Assembly (NCBI GenBank): GCA_905234655.1
Contig: CAJOJG010000005.1
Location: 23,286-87,285, forward strand
DNA: 64,000 nucleotides
Source: an uncultured Bacteroidales bacterium
GTDB taxonomy: Bacteria > Bacteroidota > Bacteroidia > Bacteroidales > UBA3824
Direction of reading: 5' to 3'
Within the stretch, counting starts at the first letter, position 1. Each line of letters starts with the position of its first letter. The position numbers were made by a program, and so were the translations under genes. Positions 44,534 to 53,066 of this stretch are shown here, piece after piece. Below the pieces are notes generated by a model that did no database searches, was not told the origin of the DNA, and saw nothing but the letters and a program-made list of their open reading frames with translations.

Positions 44534-45763
44534 ATGGACAAAGTCTTAATGGAGTTCACCGACAAGGTGAGTTCCGCGGTTTACAAACGCACGTTTGTGA
44601 AACTAATCCTCTCCAAGCGGGTTCTTAACGACCAGGATCTCAACAAGATTGTGGTAAAGTATGTCGAGCTCAAAGGCGAAGACAACTTGCAGTTCGTATA
44701 CAAGTATGACCGCCAGGACGTTACGAAGAACTTCTCCATGGCTGACGGTATAAAGCAGCTCCAGAGCATAATCGGAAATAACTTCCTCGAGAACTACCTC
44801 TACACGACTAAGGAGGACTTGCAACTCAAATACAACAACAAGCACGAACCAAAGCTCTTCAAGCAGAAGCCGACCTTCACTGTCGCCGCCGACGGCTCCC
44901 ACGACGAAGCCAAGAAACGGATGCTCACCACGAAGAACAATGTCTATCTCAAGTCCCTCGGCATAACCGACCAGAAGGGCGAGATAATCCCGAGCATGAA
45001 CGCCAAGTACAAGCAGGTAGAGAAGTTTGTGGAGATAATCGACAGCCTCTCCGCCAACATCAAGGACTCATCTCCGGTCAAGATCGCCGACATGGGCTGC
45101 GGCAAGGGATACCTCACATTCGCCGCATACGACTACCTGACTAACAACCTGGAACTCACAGTGGACATGAAGGGCATCGAGACCCAGGAGAACCTCGTGA
45201 AATTCTGCAACAACATCGCGCAGAAAGCACAGTTCGGCGGCTTGGAGTTCATCCAAAGCAACATCAACGACTACAAGGCCGACAAGCTCGACATGCTCAT
45301 CGCGCTCCACGCATGCGACACAGCGACCGACGACGCAATATACCTCGGCATACAGTCCGAGGCGAAGGTCATCGTCGTCTCGCCATGCTGCCACAAGCAA
45401 ATCCGCCAGCAGATGAAAATCACAGAAAGCAATGTCCTTGAGCCGGCCCTCAAATACGGAATCGTGATGGAGCGCATGGCGGAGATAATCACAGACTCGC
45501 TGCGCGCGCTCATCCTCAACAAGAACGGCTACAAGACAAAACTCTTCGAGTTCATCGAGCCGGAGTACACGTCCAAGAACCTCATCCTAACCGCCGAGAA
45601 GGGCGACACGCCGTCCGCCGAGGAACAGGCCAAAATCCAGTCCCAAATCGACGCGATAAAGAACAAGTTCGGCATAAAGTACCACTACCTCGAAAAACTC
45701 ATCGAGAACCCCGAAGACCAAAGCTGGAGGATTCTTAACGCCCAATGCGCAAAGAGCGAGTAG
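44534..45763 (+). CDS. SAM-dependent methyltransferase (METTL25/methyltransf_13-like)
   Basis: A 409-residue cytoplasmic protein. The N-terminal half (about 1-170) is helical. A class I methyltransferase core has motif I in ADMGCGKGYLTFAAYD (about residue 183), an LHACDTATDDA loop and SPCCHKQIR. The HACD and PCC segments are shared with a methyltransferase family related to eukaryotic METTL25, whose substrates are mostly unknown; some are RNA or ribosome modifiers. A box TAAATTTG at 44442-44449 may be its promoter. Confidence 0.82.
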   Translation: MDKVLMEFTDKVSSAVYKRTFVKLILSKRVLNDQDLNKIVVKYVELKGEDNLQFVYKYDRQDVTKNFSMADGIKQLQSIIGNNFLENYLYTTKEDLQLKYNNKHEPKLFKQKPTFTVAADGSHDEAKKRMLTTKNNVYLKSLGITDQKGEIIPSMNAKYKQVEKFVEIIDSLSANIKDSSPVKIADMGCGKGYLTFAAYDYLTNNLELTVDMKGIETQENLVKFCNNIAQKAQFGGLEFIQSNINDYKADKLDMLIALHACDTATDDAIYLGIQSEAKVIVVSPCCHKQIRQQMKITESNVLEPALKYGIVMERMAEIITDSLRALILNKNGYKTKLFEFIEPEYTSKNLILTAEKGDTPSAEEQAKIQSQIDAIKNKFGIKYHYLEKLIENPEDQSWRILNAQCAKSE

Positions 45764-45772
45764 TACAATAAA

Positions 45773-45855
45773 AATTGAAGGGTCTGTCCAAAAAGGGATT
45801 GCGGCAATGCCACATCATAATACATAAAACGCCTTTTTGGACAATCCCCTCAATT
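45773..45855. repeat. Long inverted repeat upstream of tatA
   Basis: TGTCCAAAAAGG (45785-45796) and CCTTTTTGGACA (45832-45843) are perfect complements. Outer AATTGA-GGG and CCC-TCAATT blocks extend the stem to about 24 imperfect pairs, and ATTGCGGCAAT in the loop is itself palindromic. It could end transcription of the methyltransferase gene, or be a small repeat element. Confidence 0.7.
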
Positions 45856-45890
45856 CTAAATTTTCAATTTTCAAACTTTCAATTCTAAAA

Positions 45891-46097
45891 ATGTTATTAG
45901 GCATCATTGGCGGGCAGGAACTCGTCGTAATACTGATAGTCGCGCTGCTGATATTCGGCGGGAAAAAAATACCCGAACTGATGCGCGGCCTCGGAAAGGG
46001 CATAAAGGAATACAAAAACGCGCTTAACAGCGTCGACGACGACGAGCAGAAGGACAAGGACACCGGCAAGTCGCCCGACCCCACACAGTCAAACTAA
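45891..46097 (+). CDS. tatA: Sec-independent translocase protein TatA
   Basis: A 68-residue protein with an N-terminal membrane helix (GQELVVILIVALLIFGG), the KKIPELMRGLGKGIKEYK amphipathic helix with its G/P hinge, and an acidic tail. TatA oligomers form the pore for folded, twin-arginine proteins. ATG 45891 gives the usual short N-terminus. One base separates its stop from tatC, so the two are translated together. No separate tatB is seen; a minimal TatA-TatC system is common in Bacteroidota. Confidence 0.95.
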   Translation: MLLGIIGGQELVVILIVALLIFGGKKIPELMRGLGKGIKEYKNALNSVDDDEQKDKDTGKSPDPTQSN

Positions 46098-46098
46098 C

Positions 46099-46914
46099 AT
46101 GGAAAAGGGCACAGGGACGTTCTGGGACCACCTCGACGTACTCAGGAAGGCATTGATACGCTCGTTGGCGATAGTAGTCGTGGCGGCGGTGGCGATGTTC
46201 ATGATGAAAGACTTCGTATTCGACACCGTAATCTTCGGCCCCGCCCAAGAGGATTTCCCGACATTCCGGCTTTTTAAATACCTCGCAGGGCTGATGGGCA
46301 TCAGCAGTGCGGAAATCGATGTCGAACCCATCAAAATCATCAATACAAGGCTGTCTGCGCAGCTTTTGACACACTTGAGCGTGTCGTTTTGGGCAGGCAT
46401 AATAGTCTGTGTGCCGTACATCACGGGCGAGATATGGCTTTTCGTAAGCCCCGCCCTCTACCGCAACGAGCGCAACAGTATAATCAAAGCATTGATTTTC
46501 AGCGGCATACTATTCTACATCGGAGTACTGACGGCATATTTTCTCATACTGCCGCTGTCGGTCAATTTCCTCGGAAACTACCAAGTAGCCGACGACATCG
46601 CCAACCTCATTTCGCTCGACTCATACATTGACACGCTCATAACTCTCTGTATGTCAACAGGAATTGCATTTGAACTGCCGATAGTGACATATTTCTTAGT
46701 CAGAATAGGCATCCTCTCGTATGACTTTATGAAGACCCACCGCAAACACGCTTTCCTCGCCGTCCTCGTCATCGCTGCAATGATAACTCCCAGCACCGAT
46801 ATTTTCACAATGCTCGTCACCGCACTGCCATTACAGGTTGTCTATGAAATCAGCGTCATCGTTGCGAAAAAAGGAGAGAGGAATGAGGAAAGAGGAGTGA
46901 GGAAAGAGGAGTGA
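46099..46914 (+). CDS. tatC: Sec-independent translocase protein TatC
   Basis: A 271-residue polytopic receptor of the Tat system. It has the N-terminal FWDHLDVLRKALIR signature (usually HLxELRxR), six hydrophobic segments, and FELPIVTYFLVRIG with HRKHAFLAVLVIAAMITPS near the end. The last 15 or so residues (GERNEERGVRKEE) are encoded by the start of a purine-rich repeat that continues past the stop, so the natural C-terminus has been extended or replaced. Confidence 0.95.
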   Translation: MEKGTGTFWDHLDVLRKALIRSLAIVVVAAVAMFMMKDFVFDTVIFGPAQEDFPTFRLFKYLAGLMGISSAEIDVEPIKIINTRLSAQLLTHLSVSFWAGIIVCVPYITGEIWLFVSPALYRNERNSIIKALIFSGILFYIGVLTAYFLILPLSVNFLGNYQVADDIANLISLDSYIDTLITLCMSTGIAFELPIVTYFLVRIGILSYDFMKTHRKHAFLAVLVIAAMITPSTDIFTMLVTALPLQVVYEISVIVAKKGERNEERGVRKEE

Positions 46915-46974
46915 GGAAAGAGAAGAGAGAAATGAGGAGAGAGGAATGAGGAGAGAGGAATGAGGGATGAGGGA
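46869..46974. repeat. GA-rich direct repeat covering the tatC stop
   Basis: Units close to GAGAGAGGAATGAGGAAAGAG are repeated about seven times with small changes (GAGGAATGAGGA, GAGGAGTGAGGA). The first few lie inside tatC and supply its last codons; the rest are non-coding. A pure purine strand of this length may form triplex or slipped DNA. Confidence 0.8.
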
Positions 46975-47329
46975 TTACAATTTATTTTGCAGCACGAAAT
47001 TGTTGATGCCGTAAACTTTTTTGACGTGCTGCGAGACAAACTCACTTTCAGATATTGTCTTCATTACGCGCGTGAGGTCGGCGGCGTTTAGATGACCTTT
47101 GATTTCAGCGTTTTTTGACCTTATCTTTCTGACAAGCGTTTGACTTCGCACCGGCAACGACCACATATTTCAACCGCGTAACATATTTGCCGTTCAAAAC
47201 AAGTCCGTCGTTTTTGTCAAGTTCCACATAAACCACGTCCCCGACGTTCAAATCGTCGGCGGATGTTACCTTGTTTTCGTCCGACAATTTGGATTTTAGA
47301 CTTGCCAATATTCCCTTCTCGTCGTCCAT
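46975..47329 (-). pseudogene. Small hypothetical gene with a frameshift in an A6 run
   Basis: From ATG 47329 the reading MDDEKGILASLKSKLS...VVAGAKSNACQKDKVKKR stops at 47105. Removing one A from the AAAAAA run just before that stop restores a frame ending AADLTRVMKTISESEF...INNFVLQNKL at 46975, for about 117 residues. The two halves fit as one protein of unknown function. The ATG nearly touches the stop of the glycosyltransferase remnant, as in an operon. The break may be a real mutation, a slippage site or a sequencing error. Confidence 0.65.
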
Positions 47330-47330
47330 T

Positions 47331-48321
47331 TTAGGCAAATGCGGTCTCAATTAGTTCATTTTCGCGGATATGGTCGATTGTTTTTTCCGACGCGCCGCCC
47401 GCCTTTGCGATGTCGATGCGCGCGATGACATCTTGCTGCGGGTCGGTTTTCATTCGGTCGATTACAGCGAGATACGCGCTGTCGTGCGAGAGGGACGAAA
47501 GTTCAGTCAATGCGTCTTTTCCCTTGCAAATTTCAAACCACTTGTCAAGGCACTTGCGCTCTTTCGCTGATATGTAATCCATGTCGGGCGTTTCAACAGC
47601 CTTCACAATTTGGTTGTCGATGACGATGCTTTTTTCAAAATGCAGCAAGTCGGGGCAAATGTCGTCGCTCGAATCTTCCACACGCTTGATGACCTTGTTG
47701 GTCAGGGTCGGCACTGGGCCAAACCTTCTCGCCTTGAAAGTTTCAGGCACGATTTCGCGTCCAAACGTGGCAAGAAAATCCCGCTGTGCAAAATATTTCT
47801 CGTCATTTTCAATCTTAATAATCCTTTCAGCAAGCGCAACGTGGTCCGCAATTGGAAACAAAATGCTATTCATGTGTTCTGGCAAATATTTTTCCACAAG
47901 TTCTTTCATGCCGAATGCATCTGTCGCGACAGTTGGAATGCCAAGCCCCCATGCCTCGACCATCGCCAACGAAAAAGTTTCAAAACCTTCTATGGTACAT
48001 ACCACAACAATATCAATGTTATTCTCTGACAGGTATCTTGGAACATTTAGAATCCTTCCCATAAATTGAACCCGATCTATGGATTTTGCTTTTCTTAGTT
48101 CCAACAAATAGTCGCTGTCGAGTAATGAACCGAGTACATGCAACGAGAAAGTTCCATCAAGACAATCCAGCATATCTACTGCAACATGTATCCCTTTGTT
48201 TTTAACTACATCCCCGACTATCGCAATTCGGTGGGTTATGTTATGGTGTTCGGGTTTTGCACAGGTGCGCACGGTTGTAGGTCGGAATGATTACCGAGAC
48301 CAGGTCTTTAATTGTTTCCAT
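47331..48321 (-). pseudogene. Chimeric glycosyltransferase remnant (GT2 start joined to GT4 C-terminus)
   Basis: From ATG 48321 the reading METIKDLVSVIIPTYNRAHL is the start of a family 2 glycosyltransferase, but it ends six residues later. A second frame continues without interruption as the C-terminal Rossmann domain of a family 4 glycosyltransferase: RIAIVGDVVKNKGIH..., LGSLLDSDYL, IEGFETFSLAMVEAWGLGIPTVA, ending with about 110 residues of unknown sequence. So a deletion has fused the beginning of one gene to the end of another. The 313-residue GT4 part could still be translated from an internal GTG. Confidence 0.8.
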
Positions 48322-48431
48322 AAAAAATTCAAAGAACGTAAGAGGTAACTACAAATAAATCTGCGTTTTGCAAATTTTTGTTGTGGCGATTGACGATGAT
48401 TTGTTACCGAAGTTGGCGGGTTTTACTCTGA

Positions 48432-48983
48432 CTACCCACATAACGCCGCGTACACACTGTCCAACTTCCTCAAAAATGCCTCGCGGTTATGAAGGCTTGT
48501 CAGGATTTTTCGGTTGGTTTCCACATCCTGTGTGGTCAGGTCGGAAGATAAATCGCCGTTTTCTACGGAAAAAACTTTTATGCCGAGCTTTTTGTAATAG
48601 GCAAATACAGGGTTCCTTTCCGACAGAAAAACTTTGCAACCGTATTTGAGCGCGGCACTTATGTTTCCCATCGCTTGCTGGCGTTCCATGAAGAAAAACG
48701 CAGTGCCGCAACTCAATATAGATTTTTTGTATTCGTCGTATGGCATGAAATCCGTCAGGGCAACAACGCTGTCGCCAAAAAAATTGCGGTATCGGGTTAC
48801 TACTTTGATGACGTAATCTTGTCCCCCCGCATAACTCAACGGCAGGATAAGTTTTCTTCCGTTCAAATCAAGCGTCTTCAAATATTCCAACAAGTCCAAA
48901 TGGTTGTTGGTGGCCGCGGCAGAATTGCCTACCAAAATATTGTCGCCATTATGTGTTTCAAATTCTTTGCCGTAAGATTCCAA
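48432..48983 (-). pseudogene. WecF-type fucosyltransferase fragment
   Basis: The 183 residues match the C-terminal half of the TDP-Fuc4NAc:lipid II transferase family (GT56). They include ILVGNSAAATNNHLDLLEYL, KLILPLSYAG, FMPYDEYKKSILSCGTAFFFMERQQAMGNI and GCKVFLS. The first about 150 residues expected for the family are missing, and no in-frame sequence upstream restores them. Codon use is AT-richer than in the neighbouring housekeeping genes. The 110 bases between this and the GT2/GT4 remnant show no recognisable gene. Confidence 0.8.
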
Positions 48984-49063
48984 GCCGCTTAGACTTGAAT
49001 ATGAAAATGTAAATCATTACATCCATTCCGCCAAAACTTTTTTGAAATCTTTTTCCGGCAGAT

Positions 49064-49261
49064 TCAACCACCAAGATACTTCACCTTATCCAACAATCCT
49101 TTCTTTCTTGGCCTTGTTTTATTCACGGGAATACCAGTGTTGATTGTCCATGGCTCAAGGTCTTTGTTGACCAAAGTCATTGCGCCAGACACAGCACCTT
49201 CATTGAGTGTAACACCAGGAAAAACTAAACATCCCGCACCAAGTTGGGTAAAATGTTCAAA
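49064..49261 (-). pseudogene. Hexapeptide-repeat acyltransferase fragment
   Basis: A short reading of about 65 residues gives HFTQLGAGCLVFPGVTLNEG, then AVSGAMTLVNKDLEPWTIN and TGIPVNKTRPRKK. This is the end of a left-handed beta-helix sugar O-acetyltransferase (NeuD/WcaF/Maa type). A stop precedes it in frame, so only the C-terminal tail survives. It lies between the UpxY-like gene and the fucosyltransferase fragment, in the order expected of a polysaccharide operon. Confidence 0.75.
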
Positions 49262-49321
49262 ATGTTACCACACCACCACATATTTTGATTTGTTGATTTT
49301 CGATTTTTTCCGACGCGGACG

Positions 49322-49357
49322 CCAATTATGAATTATGCATTATGAATTATGCATTGA
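49322..49357. repeat. AATTATGAATTATGCATT repeat
   Basis: Alternating AATTATG and AATTATGCATTATG words overlap the stop codon of the UpxY-like gene. The same words follow the other UpxY-like gene at 63.85 kb and the GNAT gene at 0.95 kb. Confidence 0.7.
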
Positions 49358-50037
49358 CCCGTCGTATCCACGCCCCCGGCACATACGCCGTCGCGTACCT
49401 GCCAACCCCTTGCAATTCCACAAACACCCTTTTCTGATGCTTGTATTTCATCACAATTCCCTCGACCCCTGCGAACGGCCCGCCGATGACAACGACGCGG
49501 TCGCTCTGGCATTTCATTTTGCCGTACTATTATATTCTCATTCCCTGATTCCACGATGATGCGGAAACTCTGCATCTGCCGCTCGGGGACGACCAAAAAC
49601 TCGTTCTTCCCAAACTCATTCGTACAAAAGTGGTTGTAATAAGGTGTCATGCCGGGGAACATCGATTCGTATTGAAGCAAGGTCTTGAAGTCGTTGAGGG
49701 TGCTTTTCAGGAACAACAGACCGGTGTCCAAAGGCTTGTCGGCGATGTATTGAGTGGGGTTGTTGAAATCCTCGTTTGTGTATTCAATGTGGCGGAGGAT
49801 TGGCAGGTAGGGTTCGAGGCAGTCGTTGCGGAGCGATACGATTTTGTCGTAGATTTTCTGAGCGCGGTGGTGAGTGGCGCGTATTGGGAACCAATATTTT
49901 ACGTCGGGGCGCAGGGCGTACTCTACCGACTTCCCGATTTTGGTGTCTCCGCCCTCGGGATTGTACGGAACTATTCTCTCCGCAAAATCGGCACCGCCGT
50001 TATACTTTTCGCAATTGACTGCTTGTGATGTGTTCAT
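49347..50037 (-). pseudogene. UpxY-like NusG antiterminator, frameshifted copy 1
   Basis: From ATG 50037 the protein runs through a NusG-like N-terminal domain (VKYWFPIRATHHRAQKIYDK) and on to GNENIIVRQNEMP. The frame is then lost at about 49505. A different frame continues SDRVVVIGGPFAGVEG...RYATAYVPGAWIRRVNA, the KOW domain. Comparison with the paralogue at 63.15 kb indicates a net loss of 11 bases at the junction. UpxY proteins load on nascent RNA at polysaccharide operons and prevent early termination; loss of KOW should inactivate this one. Everything downstream of it is a gene fragment. Confidence 0.85.
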
Positions 50038-50054
50038 CGTTGCAAAAATCATTG

Positions 50055-50093
50055 ATTGCTAAGAAAATTAGCAGTTTTCACGGTGCAAAGGTA
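50055..50093 (-). promoter_or_regulatory. Promoter and shared leader element of UpxY-like copy 1
   Basis: The -7 box TACCTTTG is the complement of 50086-50093. Downstream, AATTTTCTTAGCAAT (complement of 50055-50069) can form a GCTAA/TTAGC hairpin. The identical 15-base element lies in the leader of copy 2 at 63126-63140. UpxY-type factors depend on 5' leader sequences, so this may be a recruitment site. Confidence 0.65.
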
Positions 50094-50258
50094 AATAAAG
50101 TATTTAAGAAAGTAAAGTGTCTTTTTTTTTTGTATGCTTCGCATTACATCGAAATCGCAACAATTTGAATTTCAGAGTTTCGGGTGGAAAATAATTTTTT
50201 TAGCAAATGGATATTCGCTGATGTGGGTGAAATATTTTTGAGGTTGGGATTTTTTAGT

Positions 50259-50266
50259 TATATTTG
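50259..50266 (+). promoter_or_regulatory. -7 box before the YqhD-type dehydrogenase
   Basis: TATATTTG, with TTTG 18 bases upstream at 50237-50240; 43 bases before the start codon. Confidence 0.6.
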
Positions 50267-50309
50267 TGGCGAAAAGAAAAAACATAGTTCTTAACACAAT
50301 CCTAATCAA

Positions 50310-51461
50310 ATGAACAATTTTGAATTTCAGAATCCTACAAAGATTGTTTTTGGCAAGGGTTCTATCGCAAGGCTGAGCGACTTGCTCTACAAGGGCGAGA
50401 AAATCATGATGACGTATGGCGGCGGCTCTATCAAGAAGAACGGCGTGTACGACCAGGTGAAGAAGGCTCTCGAAGGATTTTCGGTTATCGAGTTTGGCGG
50501 CATCGAGCCTAATCCCGATTTCGACACGCTGATGAAAGCGGTGGAAGTATGCCGCAAGGAATCCGTCGGTGTCCTGCTGGCGGTGGGCGGCGGCTCGGTC
50601 ATCGACGGTACAAAGTTCATCGCGGCGGCTGTTGACTTCCAGGGCGACCCGTGGAACTTGCTCGTCAAGAGGGCGGAGCCGGGCGAGGTTTTGCCGATTG
50701 CTACAGTGTTGACGATGCCGGCGACAGGCTCGGAGATGAACGGCAATGCAGTGATTTCGCGCCGTGCGACTAAGGAAAAGCGCGACATGGGTCATCCTAA
50801 GTATTTCCCGATGTTCTCGATACTCGACCCGGAGGTTGTCTACTCGATTCCCAAACGCCAGAAGGCTAACGGCCTCATCGACGCTTTTATACATGTATGC
50901 GAGCAGTACCTGACGGACGATGTGGATGCCCAAATCCAAGACCGCTGGTCGGAAGGCGTCATGAAGACTATCGTCAACATCGCGCCCGAGGTCATCAAGG
51001 ACAACCCGACGTATGACGCTTGCGCCAACTACATGTGGAGCGCGACGTGCGCCCTTAACAACTTCATCAATCCGGGTGTCAATCAGGACTGGAGCACCCA
51101 CATGATTGGACACGAACTGACCGCATTATGCGGACTCGACCACGGCGTGACGCTCGCCATCGTCCTGCCCGGCACGATACGTGTCCTCGACAAGTTCAAG
51201 AGGAAGAAACTGGAGATGTTCTGTGAAAATGTATGGAACCTACCAGACGGCAAGGGCGATGCGGCAGCCGACTTCGCGATCCAAAAGACCGAGCGCTTTT
51301 TCAACAGCCTTGGCGTGAAGACGAGGCTGTCGGACTATGGCATCGGCGAGGATGTGATTACGGAAATCGTAAGGCGGTTCCGTGAGCGTGGCGCGGTGCT
51401 CGGCGAGCATGGCATTGTTACGCCGGAGGTCGCCGAGCAGATTCTACGCAACAGACTCTAA
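50310..51461 (+). CDS. Iron-containing alcohol dehydrogenase (YqhD/BdhA-like)
   Basis: A 383-residue NADPH-dependent group III dehydrogenase that reduces aldehydes, often for detoxification or solvent formation. The cofactor loop is AVGGGSVIDGTK. The metal ligands of YqhD are all visible: aspartate and histidine in IDAFIHVCEQY, then histidines in STHMIGH and LDHGVT. Length is standard. It is transcribed alone and converges on a rhodanese gene after eight bases. Confidence 0.92.
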   Translation: MNNFEFQNPTKIVFGKGSIARLSDLLYKGEKIMMTYGGGSIKKNGVYDQVKKALEGFSVIEFGGIEPNPDFDTLMKAVEVCRKESVGVLLAVGGGSVIDGTKFIAAAVDFQGDPWNLLVKRAEPGEVLPIATVLTMPATGSEMNGNAVISRRATKEKRDMGHPKYFPMFSILDPEVVYSIPKRQKANGLIDAFIHVCEQYLTDDVDAQIQDRWSEGVMKTIVNIAPEVIKDNPTYDACANYMWSATCALNNFINPGVNQDWSTHMIGHELTALCGLDHGVTLAIVLPGTIRVLDKFKRKKLEMFCENVWNLPDGKGDAAADFAIQKTERFFNSLGVKTRLSDYGIGEDVITEIVRRFRERGAVLGEHGIVTPEVAEQILRNRL

Positions 51462-51468
51462 TGCTCTT

Positions 51469-51849
51469 TTACTTTACAATCTCTTTGCCCGAGGATGCCC
51501 AGCACAGGATGCCGCAGTCAAGCTCTATGACATTGTAACCATTGTTGGAGAGAATTTCTGCAGCCTTCTTGCTGCGGCGTCCGCTGCGGCAATAGACTGC
51601 GATTGTCTTTGACTTGCTGAGGGTCGCCAAGGCTTTCCGCTCAAAGTCAGAGCCATTGACATCGATGTTGACGGCATTGCGGATATGCCCGTCAGAATAT
51701 TCTCGTGCCGTCCGCGAGTCGAGGACGACAATATTGGAGGACTTGATGGCCTGCTCGAACTCGTTTGCGCTCAGGGAGCGGAAGCCTGACTGTCCGCATT
51801 GTGCGAAAATTCCTCCTATCAACATCATAATGGAAATAAATATCTTCAT
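51469..51849 (-). CDS. Rhodanese-like domain protein, exported
   Basis: A 126-residue protein with an N-terminal hydrophobic segment ending FAQC, which may be a lipobox. A single rhodanese domain has the active-site loop YCRSGRRS. Rhodaneses move sulfur or bind thiols; many single-domain exported ones have unknown substrates. It is encoded alone, with the dispersed CTTCGCGAGAAATC repeat upstream. Confidence 0.85.
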   Translation of the reverse strand: MKIFISIMMLIGGIFAQCGQSGFRSLSANEFEQAIKSSNIVVLDSRTAREYSDGHIRNAVNIDVNGSDFERKALATLSKSKTIAVYCRSGRRSKKAAEILSNNGYNVIELDCGILCWASSGKEIVK

Positions 51850-51883
51850 TTTCGTGCAATTATTAAGTATTCTACAATATTTT

Positions 51884-51957
51884 TTGTCGCTTCGCGAGAA
51901 ATCTTACAAATCGATATTTGAAAGATTTCTGCCCGAAGGACACCCATATTCTAATTG
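51884..51957. repeat. Dispersed repeat, CTTCGCGAGAAATCTTACA family, copy 3
   Basis: It has the left block CTTCGCGAGAAATCTTACAAAT, a shortened middle and the right block GAAAGATTTCTGCCCGAAGGACACC. These are the same two ends as the longer copy at 4903-5052, which shows they belong to one element. Confidence 0.75.
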
Positions 51958-51995
51958 AGGGCAAAAATCATCAATTTTGAAAATCCCAAAGTGAA

Positions 51996-52040
51996 AAATC
52001 TTACAAAAGGCTGAATTTTAGGCAGCCTTTTGTAAGATTT
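51996..52040 (-). terminator. Terminator of the zinc metallopeptidase gene
   Basis: AATCTTACAAAAGGCTG (51997-52013) and CAGCCTTTTGTAAGATT (52023-52039) are perfect complements with a nine-base loop. On the minus strand T residues follow the stem, 21 bases after the gene end. The first ten bases match the dispersed repeat next to it, so the stem may derive from that element. Confidence 0.75.
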
Positions 52041-52060
52041 ATGTCTTCATGCCCAAAAAG

Positions 52061-52975
52061 TTACAACTCGCTTTCGGCGCAGTTGAGGATTGTGTTGCCC
52101 TTCGAGATGTCGCCGGTCGTCAGTCCGAGCTTGAGCCATTTCATGCGCTGTGCGGAGGTGCCATGCGTGAACTCCTTGGCGTTGACTGTGCCACGTGCGG
52201 ACTTTTGGAGATAGTCGTCGCCGATTTGGTGGGCGCAGTTGATGGCCTCCTCGAGGTCGCCGTCTTCGAGCGACTTGAAGGTCTTGTTCTCATAGTAGCC
52301 CCAGATTCCGGCGTAGAAGTCGGCGAGGAGCTCGATGCGCACGGAGATTTTATTAGCCTCGGCTTCCGTGCGGCAGCGGTCCATCTGCTGGTGGAGCTGT
52401 GACAATACGCCGGTCTCGTACTCGATGTGGTGGCCGACCTCGTGGGCGATGACGTATGCGTATGCGAAGTCGCCGCTCGCGCCGAGTTGGCGTTTCATCG
52501 TGGTGAAGAACGAGAGGTCGAGGTACAGGCACTGGTCGCCGGAACAATAGAACGGGCCGGTCGCCGATGTCGCGCTGCCACACGCCGTGTTAACGCCGTC
52601 CTTGAACAACACCATCTTCGGGCAGTCGTACTGAAGGCCGTTCTGCTTGAAGATGTTGGTCCAGATGTCCTCGGTCGATGCGAGAACTTGCTTTGAGAAT
52701 TTGGCGAGTTCCTGTTCCTCGGCAGTGTAAGATGCTGAACCCGAGGAAGTTGTCGTGGCCTCGGTCGTCGTGCCGAGGATGTCGCCGCCGCTTGTGGCAG
52801 CCTGGAACAGTCCCCAGTTTCCGGTCTTCATGCCGATAAGGAGTCCCACGAGAGCCACGATGATTGTTATGCAACCGCCCTTCTTGCCGGTTGAAATTTT
52901 GCCAGACGAGCCGGAGGAGTATCCGCCCCTGCGGTCGTCGACGTTGCTGCTTTCTCTGCGTCCGTCTAATTTCAT
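52061..52975 (-). CDS. Neutral zinc metallopeptidase (YpfJ family)
   Basis: A 304-residue protein. An N-terminal G/S/R-rich cytoplasmic stretch (1-32) with KLDGRRESSNVDDRR is typical of the family, followed by one membrane helix (about 34-50). The zinc motif HEVGHH lies at about residue 175, and a C-terminal region has ELLADFYAGIWG. Members are predicted peptidases of unknown target. It is monocistronic. Confidence 0.9.
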   Translation of the reverse strand: MKLDGRRESSNVDDRRGGYSSGSSGKISTGKKGGCITIIVALVGLLIGMKTGNWGLFQAATSGGDILGTTTEATTTSSGSASYTAEEQELAKFSKQVLASTEDIWTNIFKQNGLQYDCPKMVLFKDGVNTACGSATSATGPFYCSGDQCLYLDLSFFTTMKRQLGASGDFAYAYVIAHEVGHHIEYETGVLSQLHQQMDRCRTEAEANKISVRIELLADFYAGIWGYYENKTFKSLEDGDLEEAINCAHQIGDDYLQKSARGTVNAKEFTHGTSAQRMKWLKLGLTTGDISKGNTILNCAESEL

Positions 52976-53019
52976 TTTACTTTTTAATATTTATGGTTAA
53001 AACTTTAATTTTAATGTTG

Positions 53020-53027
53020 CAAATATA
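53020..53027 (-). promoter_or_regulatory. -7 box for the zinc metallopeptidase gene
   Basis: Minus-strand TATATTTG, 45 bases before the start; TTG occurs 17 bases upstream. Confidence 0.5.
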
Positions 53028-53066
53028 AACAAAAAATAATTTGTCAAGTAAAAAAATCGTTAATTA

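Noticed and set aside
45773..45855. Inverted repeat as the terminal repeats of an insertion sequence
   Set aside because: The arms are 35 bases apart with no coding capacity and no visible target duplication.
49333..49504. Arginine- and cysteine-rich C-terminus read after the break in UpxY-like copy 1
   Set aside because: The other frame of the same stretch encodes the conserved KOW domain, so this tail is a frameshift product and not a real domain.
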